NCBI RefSeq assembly: GCF_000981585.1
Contig: NZ_LN831776.1
Span: 325,001-389,000, forward strand
From: Paenibacillus riograndensis SBR5
Lineage (GTDB): Bacteria > Bacillota > Bacilli > Paenibacillales > Paenibacillaceae
Direction: 5' to 3'
DNA length: 64,000 bases
Below, in pieces: positions 8,355-16,664 of this stretch. The position numbers and the translations under genes were made by a program. The stretch's first letter is position 1, and each line of letters starts with the position of its first letter. The notes under the pieces are model-generated. The model ran no database searches and had not been told where the DNA came from. It was given only the letters and a program-made list of their open reading frames with translations.

Positions 8355-9242
8355 CTAAACACCCGAGAATATAATATTTCTTAACTGAACGACCAGACTT
8401 TTAAGTTCCTTCTCCCTCTCCAAATAGAACAGCGAGGCCTGTATCAACGGATGATTCGCTGCCTCCTTGCTAACCTCCGTCTGGATAAAACGGTAAAGCT
8501 CCCGTATTTCCGAACGATGTACGGCACCGGCCGGGATCGTGTTAATAGCCGTATCCATCTCCCGAAACAGTTCTGAAAGAATCTGCCCCTTCTCACCCTG
8601 CCGGTCCTCTAATCCCCAGTTTAAATACCTCTCGAATGAAGTTTGGTTCAGCATAGACTTAAGATCGGACGTCATCATATGCTTAACGAGCACATGGAGC
8701 TTGTCCAAGATGAACTTCGCCGTTTCCTCGAGTGATAACGACCTCTCCTCATATACAATCCAAAATAGATATTCCTTCAGAATTGCCCGATAGATGGCAA
8801 CCAAATCCCATAGGAACGGTTGGATTTCCTCACCATACACATGCAGCAAGCACTCTCTATGCCATCGAATGAGCCGCCCCCTAACCTTGTGTCTGAGCGG
8901 CTGGAACTTGGGATCCTGTTGAATAGGGAGCTCAGTAAATTCGACCAAAATATGTTTGTACTCCATAAAGTAGCGGAATCGCAAAACGATCTGCTGAACA
9001 AACTGTTCTTCCGGCGATAGTCCGGGAAGACGTGTCAGCTCATCGACTTGATCAAAATAGTTGTTATGACATTGATTAAATACCTCGCTAAAGAGATCCT
9101 CTTTGGAAGGAAAGTATTTATAGACCGATCCTTTGGCAATACCGCAATCATCGGCAATATCCTGTATCGTCGTCGAAAGAAACCCGCGTTCCTTAAAAAG
9201 CCTCGTCGCTGATTGTACTACCTCTTCCCTTGTCACAATCAT
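8355..9242 (-). CDS. TetR/AcrR family transcriptional regulator
   Basis: A 295-residue protein with an N-terminal TetR HTH (residues 5-50: EEVVQSATRLFKERGF, TTIQDIADDCGIAKGSVYKY, FPSKEDLF) and a longer than usual C-terminal ligand domain. It is transcribed away from the isochorismatase gene, with 127 bases between them that contain two small dyads (see 9302-9341). By context it probably represses that divergent gene and itself. The C-terminus (VVQLRNIIFSGV) runs directly into the SDR remnant, so its natural end may have been altered. Confidence 0.9.
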   Translation of the reverse strand: MIVTREEVVQSATRLFKERGFLSTTIQDIADDCGIAKGSVYKYFPSKEDLFSEVFNQCHNNYFDQVDELTRLPGLSPEEQFVQQIVLRFRYFMEYKHILVEFTELPIQQDPKFQPLRHKVRGRLIRWHRECLLHVYGEEIQPFLWDLVAIYRAILKEYLFWIVYEERSLSLEETAKFILDKLHVLVKHMMTSDLKSMLNQTSFERYLNWGLEDRQGEKGQILSELFREMDTAINTIPAGAVHRSEIRELYRFIQTEVSKEAANHPLIQASLFYLEREKELKSLVVQLRNIIFSGV

Positions 9243-9301
9243 AAAAAAGATTCTCCCTCCTTGACTTGCTATGAATCATGGTACAAAATATAAAACATCA
9301 A

Positions 9302-9341
9302 GTCAAATGACCGAAAGTTCACAATTGGTGACTTACAGTCA
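9302..9341. promoter_or_regulatory. Probable TetR operators in the divergent promoter region
   Basis: Two small dyads share TGAC half-sites: GTCA-AA-TGAC at 9302-9311 and the perfect TGACT-TAC-AGTCA at 9329-9341. They sit between the TetR gene and the isochorismatase gene, where a TetR-type repressor normally binds. Confidence 0.5.
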
Positions 9342-9369
9342 AATTTAGAATAATGAGGAGAATGTCGGT

Positions 9370-9948
9370 ATGGAAAAATTATTTGATCCGCAAAAAACAG
9401 CGCTGGTTGTCATTGATCTGCAAAAGTGGTTAGGGAACCAATACGCCCCTTATTCCGCCGAGCAGGTGGTATCAAATGCGGCCGTCTTGGCCGATGCTTT
9501 TCGTGAACAAGGCTCGATGGTTGCTCTGGTCCGGGTATCCAGCAAGGACCTGAAGGATATTCCTAAACCGAAGCTGGATACCCCTGCACCTGCACTGAAT
9601 CTGCCTGAGGGTTGGGATGAAATCGTCCCAGAAATGCGGGTCGCCGCCACAGACCACATCATTACCAAGAAGCAGTGGGGAGCCTTTTACGGGACGGAGC
9701 TCGATCTGCAGCTGCGCCGCAGGGAAATCGACACCCTCGTTTTATGTGGCATCGCAACCGGACTTGGTGTGGATACGACTGCGCGGGAAGCGTTTATGCA
9801 TGGCTATCAGCAGATTTTTGCGATTGATGCGATGACCGGATTTTCCCAAGCCGAGCATGATTACGTAAAAGGCCATATTTTCCCGCGTATTGGGCGTACT
9901 CGGACCACACAAGAAATCATCTCAACCTTTACTGAAGATAGATCGTAA
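9370..9948 (+). CDS. Isochorismatase-like cysteine hydrolase
   Basis: A 192-residue protein of the isochorismatase/nicotinamidase fold. The usual triad is visible: Asp in TALVVIDLQKW, Lys in HIITKKQWGAF, Cys in TLVLCGIATGLGVDTTAREA. Members hydrolyse amides or vinyl ethers in the cytoplasm; the substrate here is unknown. An upstream GAGGAGAATG supports the ATG start. It is divergent from a TetR gene and followed 24 bases later by what was an MFS exporter gene, an arrangement typical of a small detoxification operon under TetR control. Confidence 0.88.
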   Translation: MEKLFDPQKTALVVIDLQKWLGNQYAPYSAEQVVSNAAVLADAFREQGSMVALVRVSSKDLKDIPKPKLDTPAPALNLPEGWDEIVPEMRVAATDHIITKKQWGAFYGTELDLQLRRREIDTLVLCGIATGLGVDTTAREAFMHGYQQIFAIDAMTGFSQAEHDYVKGHIFPRIGRTRTTQEIISTFTEDRS

Positions 9949-9971
9949 GGTTATTGCAGGAGGTTGATCTC

Positions 9972-10171
9972 ATGACCCAAAGGAAACGTCCCCAGAACGA
10001 TCTAACGGAAAAAACGCTGTGATTTCGGACGTTGATTTTACTTTCATCATTCACGGCTACCGCTGGGTCATCATCGCATTGCTATGGACTTCCCTATTGG
10101 CCCTTGCAGCATCGTGGTTTCGTCCTCATCCGAAAAACAGAGCCTACGAGGGTTCTTCCGCAGCAAGCTGA
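9972..10171 (+). pseudogene. Remnant of an MFS (DHA2-type) exporter
   Basis: A strong AGGAGG site precedes ATG 9972, which opens a frame of only 16 codons (MTQRKRPQNDLTEKTL). In another frame, from about 10019, the sequence encodes what looks like the last transmembrane helix and basic tail of an MFS exporter: DFTFIIHGYRWVIIALLWTS, LLALAASWFRPHPKNR, stop at 10169-10171. The ten or more helices between are gone. It looks like the two ends of a gene after a large internal deletion, following the isochorismatase gene. Confidence 0.6.
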
Positions 10172-10637
10172 ATTCGAGTACGGGGGGCTGATCGATGAAA
10201 TTTACGCTGAATGGAAAAGCGCTTCAGGTCATTCTAAACATGATTAGCCATCACAAGCAACGACAAGTAGTGATGCAGCATTCAGCGTGAATGGGTTTAC
10301 AAAAACGTAAAGAAAGGCCATCTCACTAAAGAGTTGGCCACAAATTTACCGCCACTAATAGCTGGGATGAAAACAACTGTTTTTAGAGCAAAACTGATGT
10401 TTTGCTCTTTGTCTCTAGTTATAAAATTTCGCCGTTACAGTGTTACAGTGTTACGGTGAACCGTATCATAAATAATAGTAAAGTGGAGAGGCAATGGTTA
10501 CCCTTAAGGAATAGCTGCATTAGAATATAGCGGCTATAATTATAGGGCGAAGGTTTGAAAAGGATGTAATTCTTGGTGCAGGATGGATAATCATTGCTAA
10601 CGGAAAATGGCCAGTTCTCGGAAAGAAGGTATTTGAA
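10172..10637. other. Gene-poor spacer with a terminator and a palindrome
   Basis: About 465 bases without a convincing gene. It contains a terminator-like hairpin (AGAGCAAAAC-TGAT-GTTTTGCTCT, 10385-10408), two copies of the 8-mer TTACAGTG at 10435-10450, and a palindrome TACGGT-GA-ACCGTA at 10452-10465. A related stretch GGTGAGCCGTATCA occurs near 7762. The tandem copies and palindrome lie about 175 bases before the AraC gene and may be a binding site. Confidence 0.4.
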
Positions 10638-11597
10638 TTGACAGACGGTTATTTGGAACAATCCGCAACAATGAATGCCACGACACTCCATGACGCAGAA
10701 TTAAGTCGGTTGGTAGGCTTGATCAACAATTATGTTCAAAGTGACGGTACCTTTAGCCAGCCTATTCCCGGACTGCATATCAGGCGCTATTCCAGGACAG
10801 GTGTGGACTGGGAGAAAGCTTTTTACTTGCCTTCCGTCTTAATTGTTGCGCAGGGAGTCAAGACGGTCAGGCTTGAGAAGGAAACTTTTCAAATCGGCAA
10901 ATCCCGTATGTTCATGATACCGGTTGCCTTACCCGTTTCGCTGAGAACGATACAGGCAAATGCGGAGCAACCTTTTATCGGCATCGGATTGACTCTTGAT
11001 CCGGAAAAAATAGCGGAGTTTGTTCCAAAAGTGTATCCACGGGGGCTGCCCTCTGTGCAAACACGGTGTGCAGGTTATACTGCTGAGGCTGACACAGGTA
11101 TAATCCATGCTGTGACGAGATTGATAGAATGCCTGCACCATCCAAGTGATGCGGAATTACTTGCGCCCATTGTTAAGGATGAGATTCTAATGCGGCTGCT
11201 GCTCAGCCCGATCGGGATTCACATCGCCGAAATGGGTTTTGCCGACACATCGGTTCGACAAGTCGCTAAGGCAATCGAGTGGCTGCGGAGCAACTTCGAT
11301 CAGCCCATGAAAGTTTCAGAGTTGGCAAGTCTTTCCCACATGAGTGTTTCTGTTTTTCACAAGCATTTTAAGGCTGTTACCTCTATAAGCCCGTTGAAAT
11401 ATCAAAAAGAACTGCGTTTGCAGGAAGCCCGGAACCTCATGTTATCCAAGCAAATGGATGCAATTACAGCTTCCCAGTTGGTGGGGTATGCAAGTGCCTC
11501 ACAGTTCAGCCGTGATTACCGCAGCTACTTTGGAAATCCGCCAAGAAGGGATATGGCTAAACTGCATAGCAGACTCACAAGTGAAATGTATCAATAA
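10638..11597 (+). CDS. AraC-family transcriptional regulator
   Basis: A 319-residue regulator. The N-terminal half (about residues 30-190: IRRYSRTGVDWEKAFYLPSV, LIVAQGVKTVRL) is the AraC_N cupin-like domain (PF06719 type). The C-terminal 100 residues carry two HTH motifs (VSELASLSHMSVSVFHKHFK and ITASQLVGYASASQFSRDYR). The TTG at 10638 is used because GAAGG lies about 9 bases ahead; ATG 10671 lacks a ribosome binding site. Genes of this subfamily often lie next to oxidoreductases or SDR enzymes that they control, as here with the NAD-dependent epimerase gene 166 bases downstream. Confidence 0.9.
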   Translation: MTDGYLEQSATMNATTLHDAELSRLVGLINNYVQSDGTFSQPIPGLHIRRYSRTGVDWEKAFYLPSVLIVAQGVKTVRLEKETFQIGKSRMFMIPVALPVSLRTIQANAEQPFIGIGLTLDPEKIAEFVPKVYPRGLPSVQTRCAGYTAEADTGIIHAVTRLIECLHHPSDAELLAPIVKDEILMRLLLSPIGIHIAEMGFADTSVRQVAKAIEWLRSNFDQPMKVSELASLSHMSVSVFHKHFKAVTSISPLKYQKELRLQEARNLMLSKQMDAITASQLVGYASASQFSRDYRSYFGNPPRRDMAKLHSRLTSEMYQ

Positions 11598-11763
11598 TAG
11601 AAGCTAATAAATATTAATGTTCATCACAGGAGAATCAGGCAATAAGTTACGTGGAACAGGCAACAATCTTTTTGAGACTTCAGTAATAATGGGGTTGAGG
11701 TTGAGTATTCCATGCGCTGGCGTATGGATGATCCTATTATGAAGTGCTTAGGAGGATTTTAAT

Positions 11764-12648
11764 ATGCGTGTTTTTGTTACAGGTGCTACAGGTTTTATTG
11801 GTTCTGCTGTTGTCAAGGAACTTATACATGCCGGTCATGAGGTTGTTGGACTTGCCCGTTCAGATAAGGCTGCTGCCTCGCTCCATGCGATGGGGGCCGA
11901 AGCGCTTCGCGGCAGTCTGGGTGACCCTAATGGCCTGCGCAGCGGAGCTGCAGAAGCCGACGGCGTCATTCATTTAGCGTTTGATAATAGTTTCACGGAT
12001 TTTGCCGGAGCAATTGCAGACGATCTTCAGGCCATCGAAGTAATAGGAGATGTCCTTGCCGGCTCTGGGAAACCGATTGTGATGACGTCGGTAACAACTA
12101 TGGTTCCGTCATTGGGGCGACCGGCCACTGAAGATGATCAGGCGCAGGACGGATCGCCCGGGTTACCGCGAAGTATAGCGGAGAACATGGCAATTGCATT
12201 GGCTGCGCGTGATGTACGGTCATCTGTGGTGAGGCTCGCTCCATGTGTACATGACGCCACTAGTCAGGGCTTCGCCACACTTCTGGCTGAGCTTGCCCGT
12301 CAAAAAGGTGTTTCAGCCTACGTAGGCGACGGAGCGAACCACTGGCCTGCCCTGCATCGGCTCGATGCGGCCAAGCTGTATCGGTTGGCTCTGGAATCTG
12401 CTCCTGCTGGTTCACGGTTGCATGGCGCTGGTGAAGAGGCGATTCCCTTTCGGAATATTGCTGAAGCCATCGGCCAGCGCCTAAACCTGCCGGTCTCCAG
12501 CATTTCCCCCGAAGCTGCTGAGGAGCATTTCGGATGGCTTGCGCCATTCGTCTTAATGGACAATCCGACGTCAAATGTCTGGACACGAGAGAAGCTCGGT
12601 TGGGAACCTGCAGAGCCTACGCTTGTCGCCGACATTCTGGGAAAATAA
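11764..12648 (+). CDS. NAD(P)-dependent epimerase/dehydratase-like SDR
   Basis: A 294-residue atypical (extended-like) SDR. It opens with MRVFVTGATGFIGSAVVKEL, the TGxxGxxG nucleotide-binding loop, followed by GLARSDKAAASL and GVIHLAFDNSF. The classical catalytic YxxxK is not evident; the region reads RSIAENMAIAL, as in other members of this atypical group. The start has a clear AGGAGG 8 bases upstream. It is probably a cytoplasmic oxidoreductase or isomerase under control of the adjacent AraC regulator. The substrate cannot be told. Confidence 0.85.
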   Translation: MRVFVTGATGFIGSAVVKELIHAGHEVVGLARSDKAAASLHAMGAEALRGSLGDPNGLRSGAAEADGVIHLAFDNSFTDFAGAIADDLQAIEVIGDVLAGSGKPIVMTSVTTMVPSLGRPATEDDQAQDGSPGLPRSIAENMAIALAARDVRSSVVRLAPCVHDATSQGFATLLAELARQKGVSAYVGDGANHWPALHRLDAAKLYRLALESAPAGSRLHGAGEEAIPFRNIAEAIGQRLNLPVSSISPEAAEEHFGWLAPFVLMDNPTSNVWTREKLGWEPAEPTLVADILGK

Positions 12649-13124
12649 TCAAACGGCAAGTTTAGAATAGAGGTCTAGAGACAAGACTAGCTTGGCCTAT
12701 ACATCTCACAATAGCCAAATGCAGTTACAGACAGCGCGGGGAACCGTAAGGCTATCGGGAAACCTTAGTTAAACAAGTCGAAGGCTGTCCATAATTTTAT
12801 GTGTCAGTTACCCTTGAGCTCAGATGCTGGTTAGCAACCGGCGGTGGTGAAAGTGATAGTTGAAATTGATGGTTATTTCGAGAATGCACTTGTTGTTGGC
12901 AAGAAATGTTCTATTGAGACTGGCCATATTCATGTGCCACGATATTAAGCTACGAGGAACGTTAGTTGAATGACAACAGCGGCAGTCTAAGACTTTATTT
13001 TTCAAGTCTTGGTCCGCCGCTATTTCTTTTAATGGATCAGTCTAAAACATATTTTTCAAAAGATGACGATTCTTCAATTCTAAAACCGCGTTAATATAGC
13101 GAAGCCGTTTCTGCTTGCTGAAAT
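12649..13124. other. Spacer with terminator-like hairpin and a tiny ORF
   Basis: About 475 bases between convergent genes. A compound hairpin at 12978-13021 (AGCGGC with GCCGCT outside, AAGACTT with AAGTCTT inside) is followed by ATTTCTTTT and probably ends transcription from the left. A 34-codon frame at 12844-12948 (VVKVIVEIDGYFENALVVGK and so on) has coding-like composition but no ribosome binding site; it may be a gene fragment. Confidence 0.45.
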
Positions 13125-14459
13125 TTATTGTTCCGGTGCCCCGGCGGTTTCCTTGGCAAAAAAGCTCGGCAAATACTCCTTGTTGGCTTCCAGCATTTCG
13201 TCCAGCATGGCGATGGCCACTTCCACGGAAGGCACCAGCGGATGATGCGCCAGCGCCTGGATGGCCAGGCTGCGGTCCCCGGTCACGGCGGCGTCAATCG
13301 CGAGCTGCTCATAGGTTTTGACGGCATGGATCAGGCCTTTGGCCATAGGCGGGATCTTGGTCAGCGGCAGCGGCAGCGGTCCGGTCTTGGTCACCACACA
13401 GTTGACTTCTATGCTGGCATCCTCCGGCAGAAAATCAAGGATTCCGCGGTTCGCGACATTCAGCGTCTGGATATCGTTCGTGCCATTGTGAAGGGAACGC
13501 ATCAGATTGACAGCGGCCTCGGAATAAAAAGCTCCCCCGCGCTGTTCCAGCTGCTTCGGCTTCTCGTTCAGCTCCGGGTTGCCGTAGATTTCGAACAGTT
13601 CTTCCTCTACGCGTTTGACGACCTCGGCGCGGTTGCCGCCTTGCTTGAAGGATTCCAACTGCTCTGCGAGCATGGCATCGGTCATATAGAAGTATTTCAG
13701 GTAGTAGGAGGGCAGAGCGCGTAAGGATTGCAGGAACTCGGGATTCCATTCCCGGGCCGGAACATTTTTTGCGCTGTAGCCTGCAGTATCCGCCAGCATC
13801 TCATCCAGTTTGTCTTCGCCCTCTACATCAATGCGGGTAATCCAATGCAGATGGTTCAGGCCGACGAATTCGGCATAGATCCGGTCGGGCGCAGCATTGT
13901 ATTTGGCGGACACCTGCTTGATCAGTCCGATCGGGGCGTTGCACAGCCCTATACTTTTGACGTTCGAATACCGCAGCACGGCCTCGGTAACCATGCCCGC
14001 CGGATTCGTGAAATTGAGCAGCCAGGCATTCGGGGCCAGCTCTTCGATATCCCGGCAGATATCCAGGATGACAGGGATCGTGCGCAGCGCCTTCAGCATT
14101 CCGCCCGGGCCGGTCGTTTCCTGACCGATTACACCGTATTTCAACGGGATCGACTCATCGCGGCCACGGGCATCCAGCATGCCGACACGAATCTGGGTGC
14201 TGACGAAATCGGCGCCTTCAATCGCCTTACGGCGGTCCGTGGTCAGGTGGACCTCGATCGGAAGTCCGGATTTTTCTACCATGCGCTTCGCAAGACTGCC
14301 GACAATATTCAGCTTGCGCAGGCCCGGCTCAATGTCTACAAGCCATAGCTCGCGGACGGGAAGCACCTTGTGATGAAGAATGAAGCCTTCGACAAGTTCG
14401 GGGGTATAGGAAGAGCCGCCGCCGATGACGGCGATTTTGAGACCTTGGTTAGCTGCCAA
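13125..14459 (-). CDS. GH4 6-phospho-beta-glucosidase
   Basis: A 444-residue glycoside hydrolase of family 4, an NAD+- and divalent-metal-dependent enzyme that cleaves phosphorylated disaccharides in the cytoplasm. The N-terminal NAD motif reads LKIAVIGGGSSYTPELVEGF. Other family blocks are GQETTGPGGM, LLNFTNPAGMVTEAVL, the metal-binding Cys in GLCNAPIGL and the His in GLNHLHW. The length matches LicH/CelF-type enzymes. It is the last gene of a sugar operon, 6 bases after a kinase gene. That suggests the imported sugar is phosphorylated by the kinase and then split here, but GH4 members vary in substrate (alpha or beta), so the exact sugar is not certain. Confidence 0.92.
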   Translation of the reverse strand: MAANQGLKIAVIGGGSSYTPELVEGFILHHKVLPVRELWLVDIEPGLRKLNIVGSLAKRMVEKSGLPIEVHLTTDRRKAIEGADFVSTQIRVGMLDARGRDESIPLKYGVIGQETTGPGGMLKALRTIPVILDICRDIEELAPNAWLLNFTNPAGMVTEAVLRYSNVKSIGLCNAPIGLIKQVSAKYNAAPDRIYAEFVGLNHLHWITRIDVEGEDKLDEMLADTAGYSAKNVPAREWNPEFLQSLRALPSYYLKYFYMTDAMLAEQLESFKQGGNRAEVVKRVEEELFEIYGNPELNEKPKQLEQRGGAFYSEAAVNLMRSLHNGTNDIQTLNVANRGILDFLPEDASIEVNCVVTKTGPLPLPLTKIPPMAKGLIHAVKTYEQLAIDAAVTGDRSLAIQALAHHPLVPSVEVAIAMLDEMLEANKEYLPSFFAKETAGAPEQ

Positions 14460-14465
14460 GATAAA

Positions 14466-15461
14466 TCACTCCTGTCTGGTTGTGGTGGGAATTGCTTCGA
14501 AATCCTGAAACACACGCATTTTCTCATGAATCTCGTTAGTTACGATAAGGCCGTCTTCCTCCAGTGCCGACCATACGGCACCGACGACAGGCTCCGTGGT
14601 TAAGGTGACTACCGAAGCGTTCGGGGCCGCATGGTGAACCGCCTGCTCAATCGGGCCGCGGATCCAGCCCCGGTCGCCCCGGGTGAGCAGGCTTCCGGCC
14701 AGAACCACATCAAACACATCGGTTTCCATGCCCAGCCGATGGATGACGGCAGCAGCGGCTTTGCCCAGCTCCACGCCCTGGCGGTGCAGAATGGCCAGCG
14801 CGGCGTCGTCGCCTTCAGCCGCTGCCGGGAACAGCAGGCGGGCGGCATCCAGCGGCACAGACTTCCCGTGATCGAGGAAGTCATTGAACATATCCTCCAC
14901 CTGTGCATAGCCGAGCAGCTTCAGGAGCGGCTCTGTTAGCAGAGTGGGCGCCTCGCGCCCGTCCCAGGCCCGGAGCACGGTGCGGAATACCTCGATGTTC
15001 AGCGCTCCGCCGCCGCCGAAGTCGCCGTACATGTAATCAAAGCCGCCACACTGATAGTGCCGGCTCTCGCGGCTGCGCCCGGCAGCGTTGGTGCCGGTGC
15101 CGCAGATCAGGGCAACCCCGTAGGGGCGGCTCGTGCCTGCCCGCAGGCCGATCATCGGATCGCCGCTGATCGTATAATGCATAAATCCGATGCTGCGGAT
15201 CATCGGATGGAGGATATCGTAATCGGTCTTGCGGTCAGCCCCGGCAAGTCCCAGGTAAGCGTGTCTTATATCGCTAAGCTGAAGTCCGGCTTCCGCAAGC
15301 GCCCCGAAGGCCGCCGCGCTGATGCTGGCGGCGGCCCGGCGGGCTCCCGTCTGGTGGTTGCCATTGCCGCTCCTGCCTTTGCCGAGCACATTGCCGTGCT
15401 CGTCGCAGAGCAGGGCGTAGGTTTTGCTCCCTCCGCCATCGATGCCCATGTAGTAAGCCAA
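14466..15461 (-). CDS. BadF/BadG-type sugar kinase (N-acetylglucosamine kinase-like)
   Basis: A 331-residue ASKHA-fold kinase. It shows the phosphate-1 motif YYMGIDGGGSKTYALL, the phosphate-2 region ALICGTGTNAAG, GGFDYMYGDFGGGGALN and an adenosine motif VFDVVLAGSLLTRG. Relatives phosphorylate N-acetylglucosamine or glucosamine. The start is TTG at 15461, because AGGAG lies 9 bases upstream; the first ATG (15449) is too far from it. The upstream 126 bases contain one copy of a dispersed leader element whose edge is one base from this ribosome binding site. It probably feeds phosphorylated sugar to the GH4 enzyme. Confidence 0.87.
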   Translation of the reverse strand: MAYYMGIDGGGSKTYALLCDEHGNVLGKGRSGNGNHQTGARRAAASISAAAFGALAEAGLQLSDIRHAYLGLAGADRKTDYDILHPMIRSIGFMHYTISGDPMIGLRAGTSRPYGVALICGTGTNAAGRSRESRHYQCGGFDYMYGDFGGGGALNIEVFRTVLRAWDGREAPTLLTEPLLKLLGYAQVEDMFNDFLDHGKSVPLDAARLLFPAAAEGDDAALAILHRQGVELGKAAAAVIHRLGMETDVFDVVLAGSLLTRGDRGWIRGPIEQAVHHAAPNASVVTLTTEPVVGAVWSALEEDGLIVTNEIHEKMRVFQDFEAIPTTTRQE

Positions 15462-15474
15462 TGGTCGTCACTCC

Positions 15475-15545
15475 TAAAGTTTTGTAGTCCACGATTCCTT
15501 GATATACTTCGCAAAACCCGCTTCGAAAGCATACGCTAAGTTTGG
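15475..15545 (-). repeat. Dispersed leader element, copy 1
   Basis: Read on the plus strand the element has the blocks AAGTTTTGTA, TTCCTTG, CTTCG, CAAAAC, CTTCG, AAGCAT and GCTAAGTTT. The same blocks in the same order occur at 37235-37310. The left edge (15477) is one base from the AGGAG site of the kinase gene. GTTTTG (15479-15484) can pair with CAAAAC (15512-15517); the second pairing seen in the other copy is weak here. Confidence 0.7.
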
Positions 15546-15588
15546 TTAGCGTTCACATCTCTGAGTTGCTTCCTGCGGAGCCACGGGT

Positions 15589-16578
15589 TTATTTGGACGA
15601 GGTAGATTCCCGCACAATCAGCTCCGGATCAATCCTTACGTTGGCACCGCGCTTCATGGTCCCGCCTATGCGCTTCAGCAGCATATCGGCAGCGGCCATC
15701 CCTATCTTGTCCGCCGGCTGGCGCAGGGTCGTCAGATGGGGGCGAAGCTGCGAGGCGATGTAGTGATCGTCATAGCCGACGATGGATACCTCTTCCGGGA
15801 TGCGGACTCCGGCCTCCATCAGGGCATTGATCACCCCAAGGGCGATATTATCATCGCCGGTAAATACAGCCGTAGGCAGTTTACCCTCGGCCAGCCACCG
15901 TTTTGCTGTATCGTAGCCTTGGGCGATTTCGAAATCGCCATGAACAACTTCGAAGGGGGCCAGCCCTTGTTCCTCAAGCGCCTTCAGAAATCCCGCGCGC
16001 CGTTCCCGGGTACTGCGGAACATCTCCTGTCCGCAGAGATGGGCGATAGAGGTATGCCCCAGCTCCAGCAGGTGACGGGCTGCGGCATACCCGCCTTTTA
16101 CGTTATCGATTGTAATCGAATAGCTGTCATTCTCCGGCTGCTGATTATCGATCAGCACATAGGGAATGCCGCGCCGCTTCAGCTCAACAATATAATTATC
16201 CTCCTGCATCGGCGAGAGCAGAATCAGGCCGTCCACCCGGTCCTCCTGGATCAGGTAGTGGTTCTCGTCGGAGCCGATGCCGGTAGAAATGGAAATGGCC
16301 AGAAAATAGCCATGCAGCGCCAGCACCTCATTCAGCTCCTTGACCACCGCATCGAAAAAGGAGTCCTGCAGCGTGGTAACGATCAGGCCAATGATGCCGG
16401 TCTTGCCGCTGGCCAGGCTGCGGGCCGCCGCATTGGGGCGGTAATCCAGCTCTTTGATGGCCTCCAGCACCTTCTGGCGGTTTTTCTCGCGGACTGAACC
16501 TGCACCGTTGATGACCCGGGATACCGTGACCACGGATAACCCGGATTTTTTAGCTACATCAAAAATACTTACTTTCAT
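15589..16578 (-). CDS. LacI-family repressor of the sugar operon
   Basis: A 329-residue regulator. Residues 1-55 form the LacI HTH with hinge (SIFDVAKKSGLSVVTVSRVI, YRPNAAARSLASGKTG). The rest is a periplasmic-binding-protein-like sugar domain ending in RIDPELIVREST. It is encoded inside the operon between the binding protein and the kinase. The two palindromes at 19899-19920 and 20-kb side 19981-20006 have the CG-centred shape LacI proteins bind, so autoregulation through the operon promoter is likely. The inducer is probably the imported or phosphorylated sugar. Confidence 0.93.
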   Translation of the reverse strand: MKVSIFDVAKKSGLSVVTVSRVINGAGSVREKNRQKVLEAIKELDYRPNAAARSLASGKTGIIGLIVTTLQDSFFDAVVKELNEVLALHGYFLAISISTGIGSDENHYLIQEDRVDGLILLSPMQEDNYIVELKRRGIPYVLIDNQQPENDSYSITIDNVKGGYAAARHLLELGHTSIAHLCGQEMFRSTRERRAGFLKALEEQGLAPFEVVHGDFEIAQGYDTAKRWLAEGKLPTAVFTGDDNIALGVINALMEAGVRIPEEVSIVGYDDHYIASQLRPHLTTLRQPADKIGMAAADMLLKRIGGTMKRGANVRIDPELIVRESTSSK

Positions 16579-16664
16579 CTCAAACGCTCCTTACAGCGGA
16601 TTTTCCGAATCTAACCTTACCTTCAGTATACAGGGCTTGCCGGATATCCGCTAAACGCAGGGAT

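Noticed and set aside
15475..15545. T-box or known riboswitch upstream of the kinase gene
   Set aside because: No T-box core sequence, specifier loop or known aptamer consensus is present and the element is only about 70 bases; it is reported instead as an unclassified repeat.
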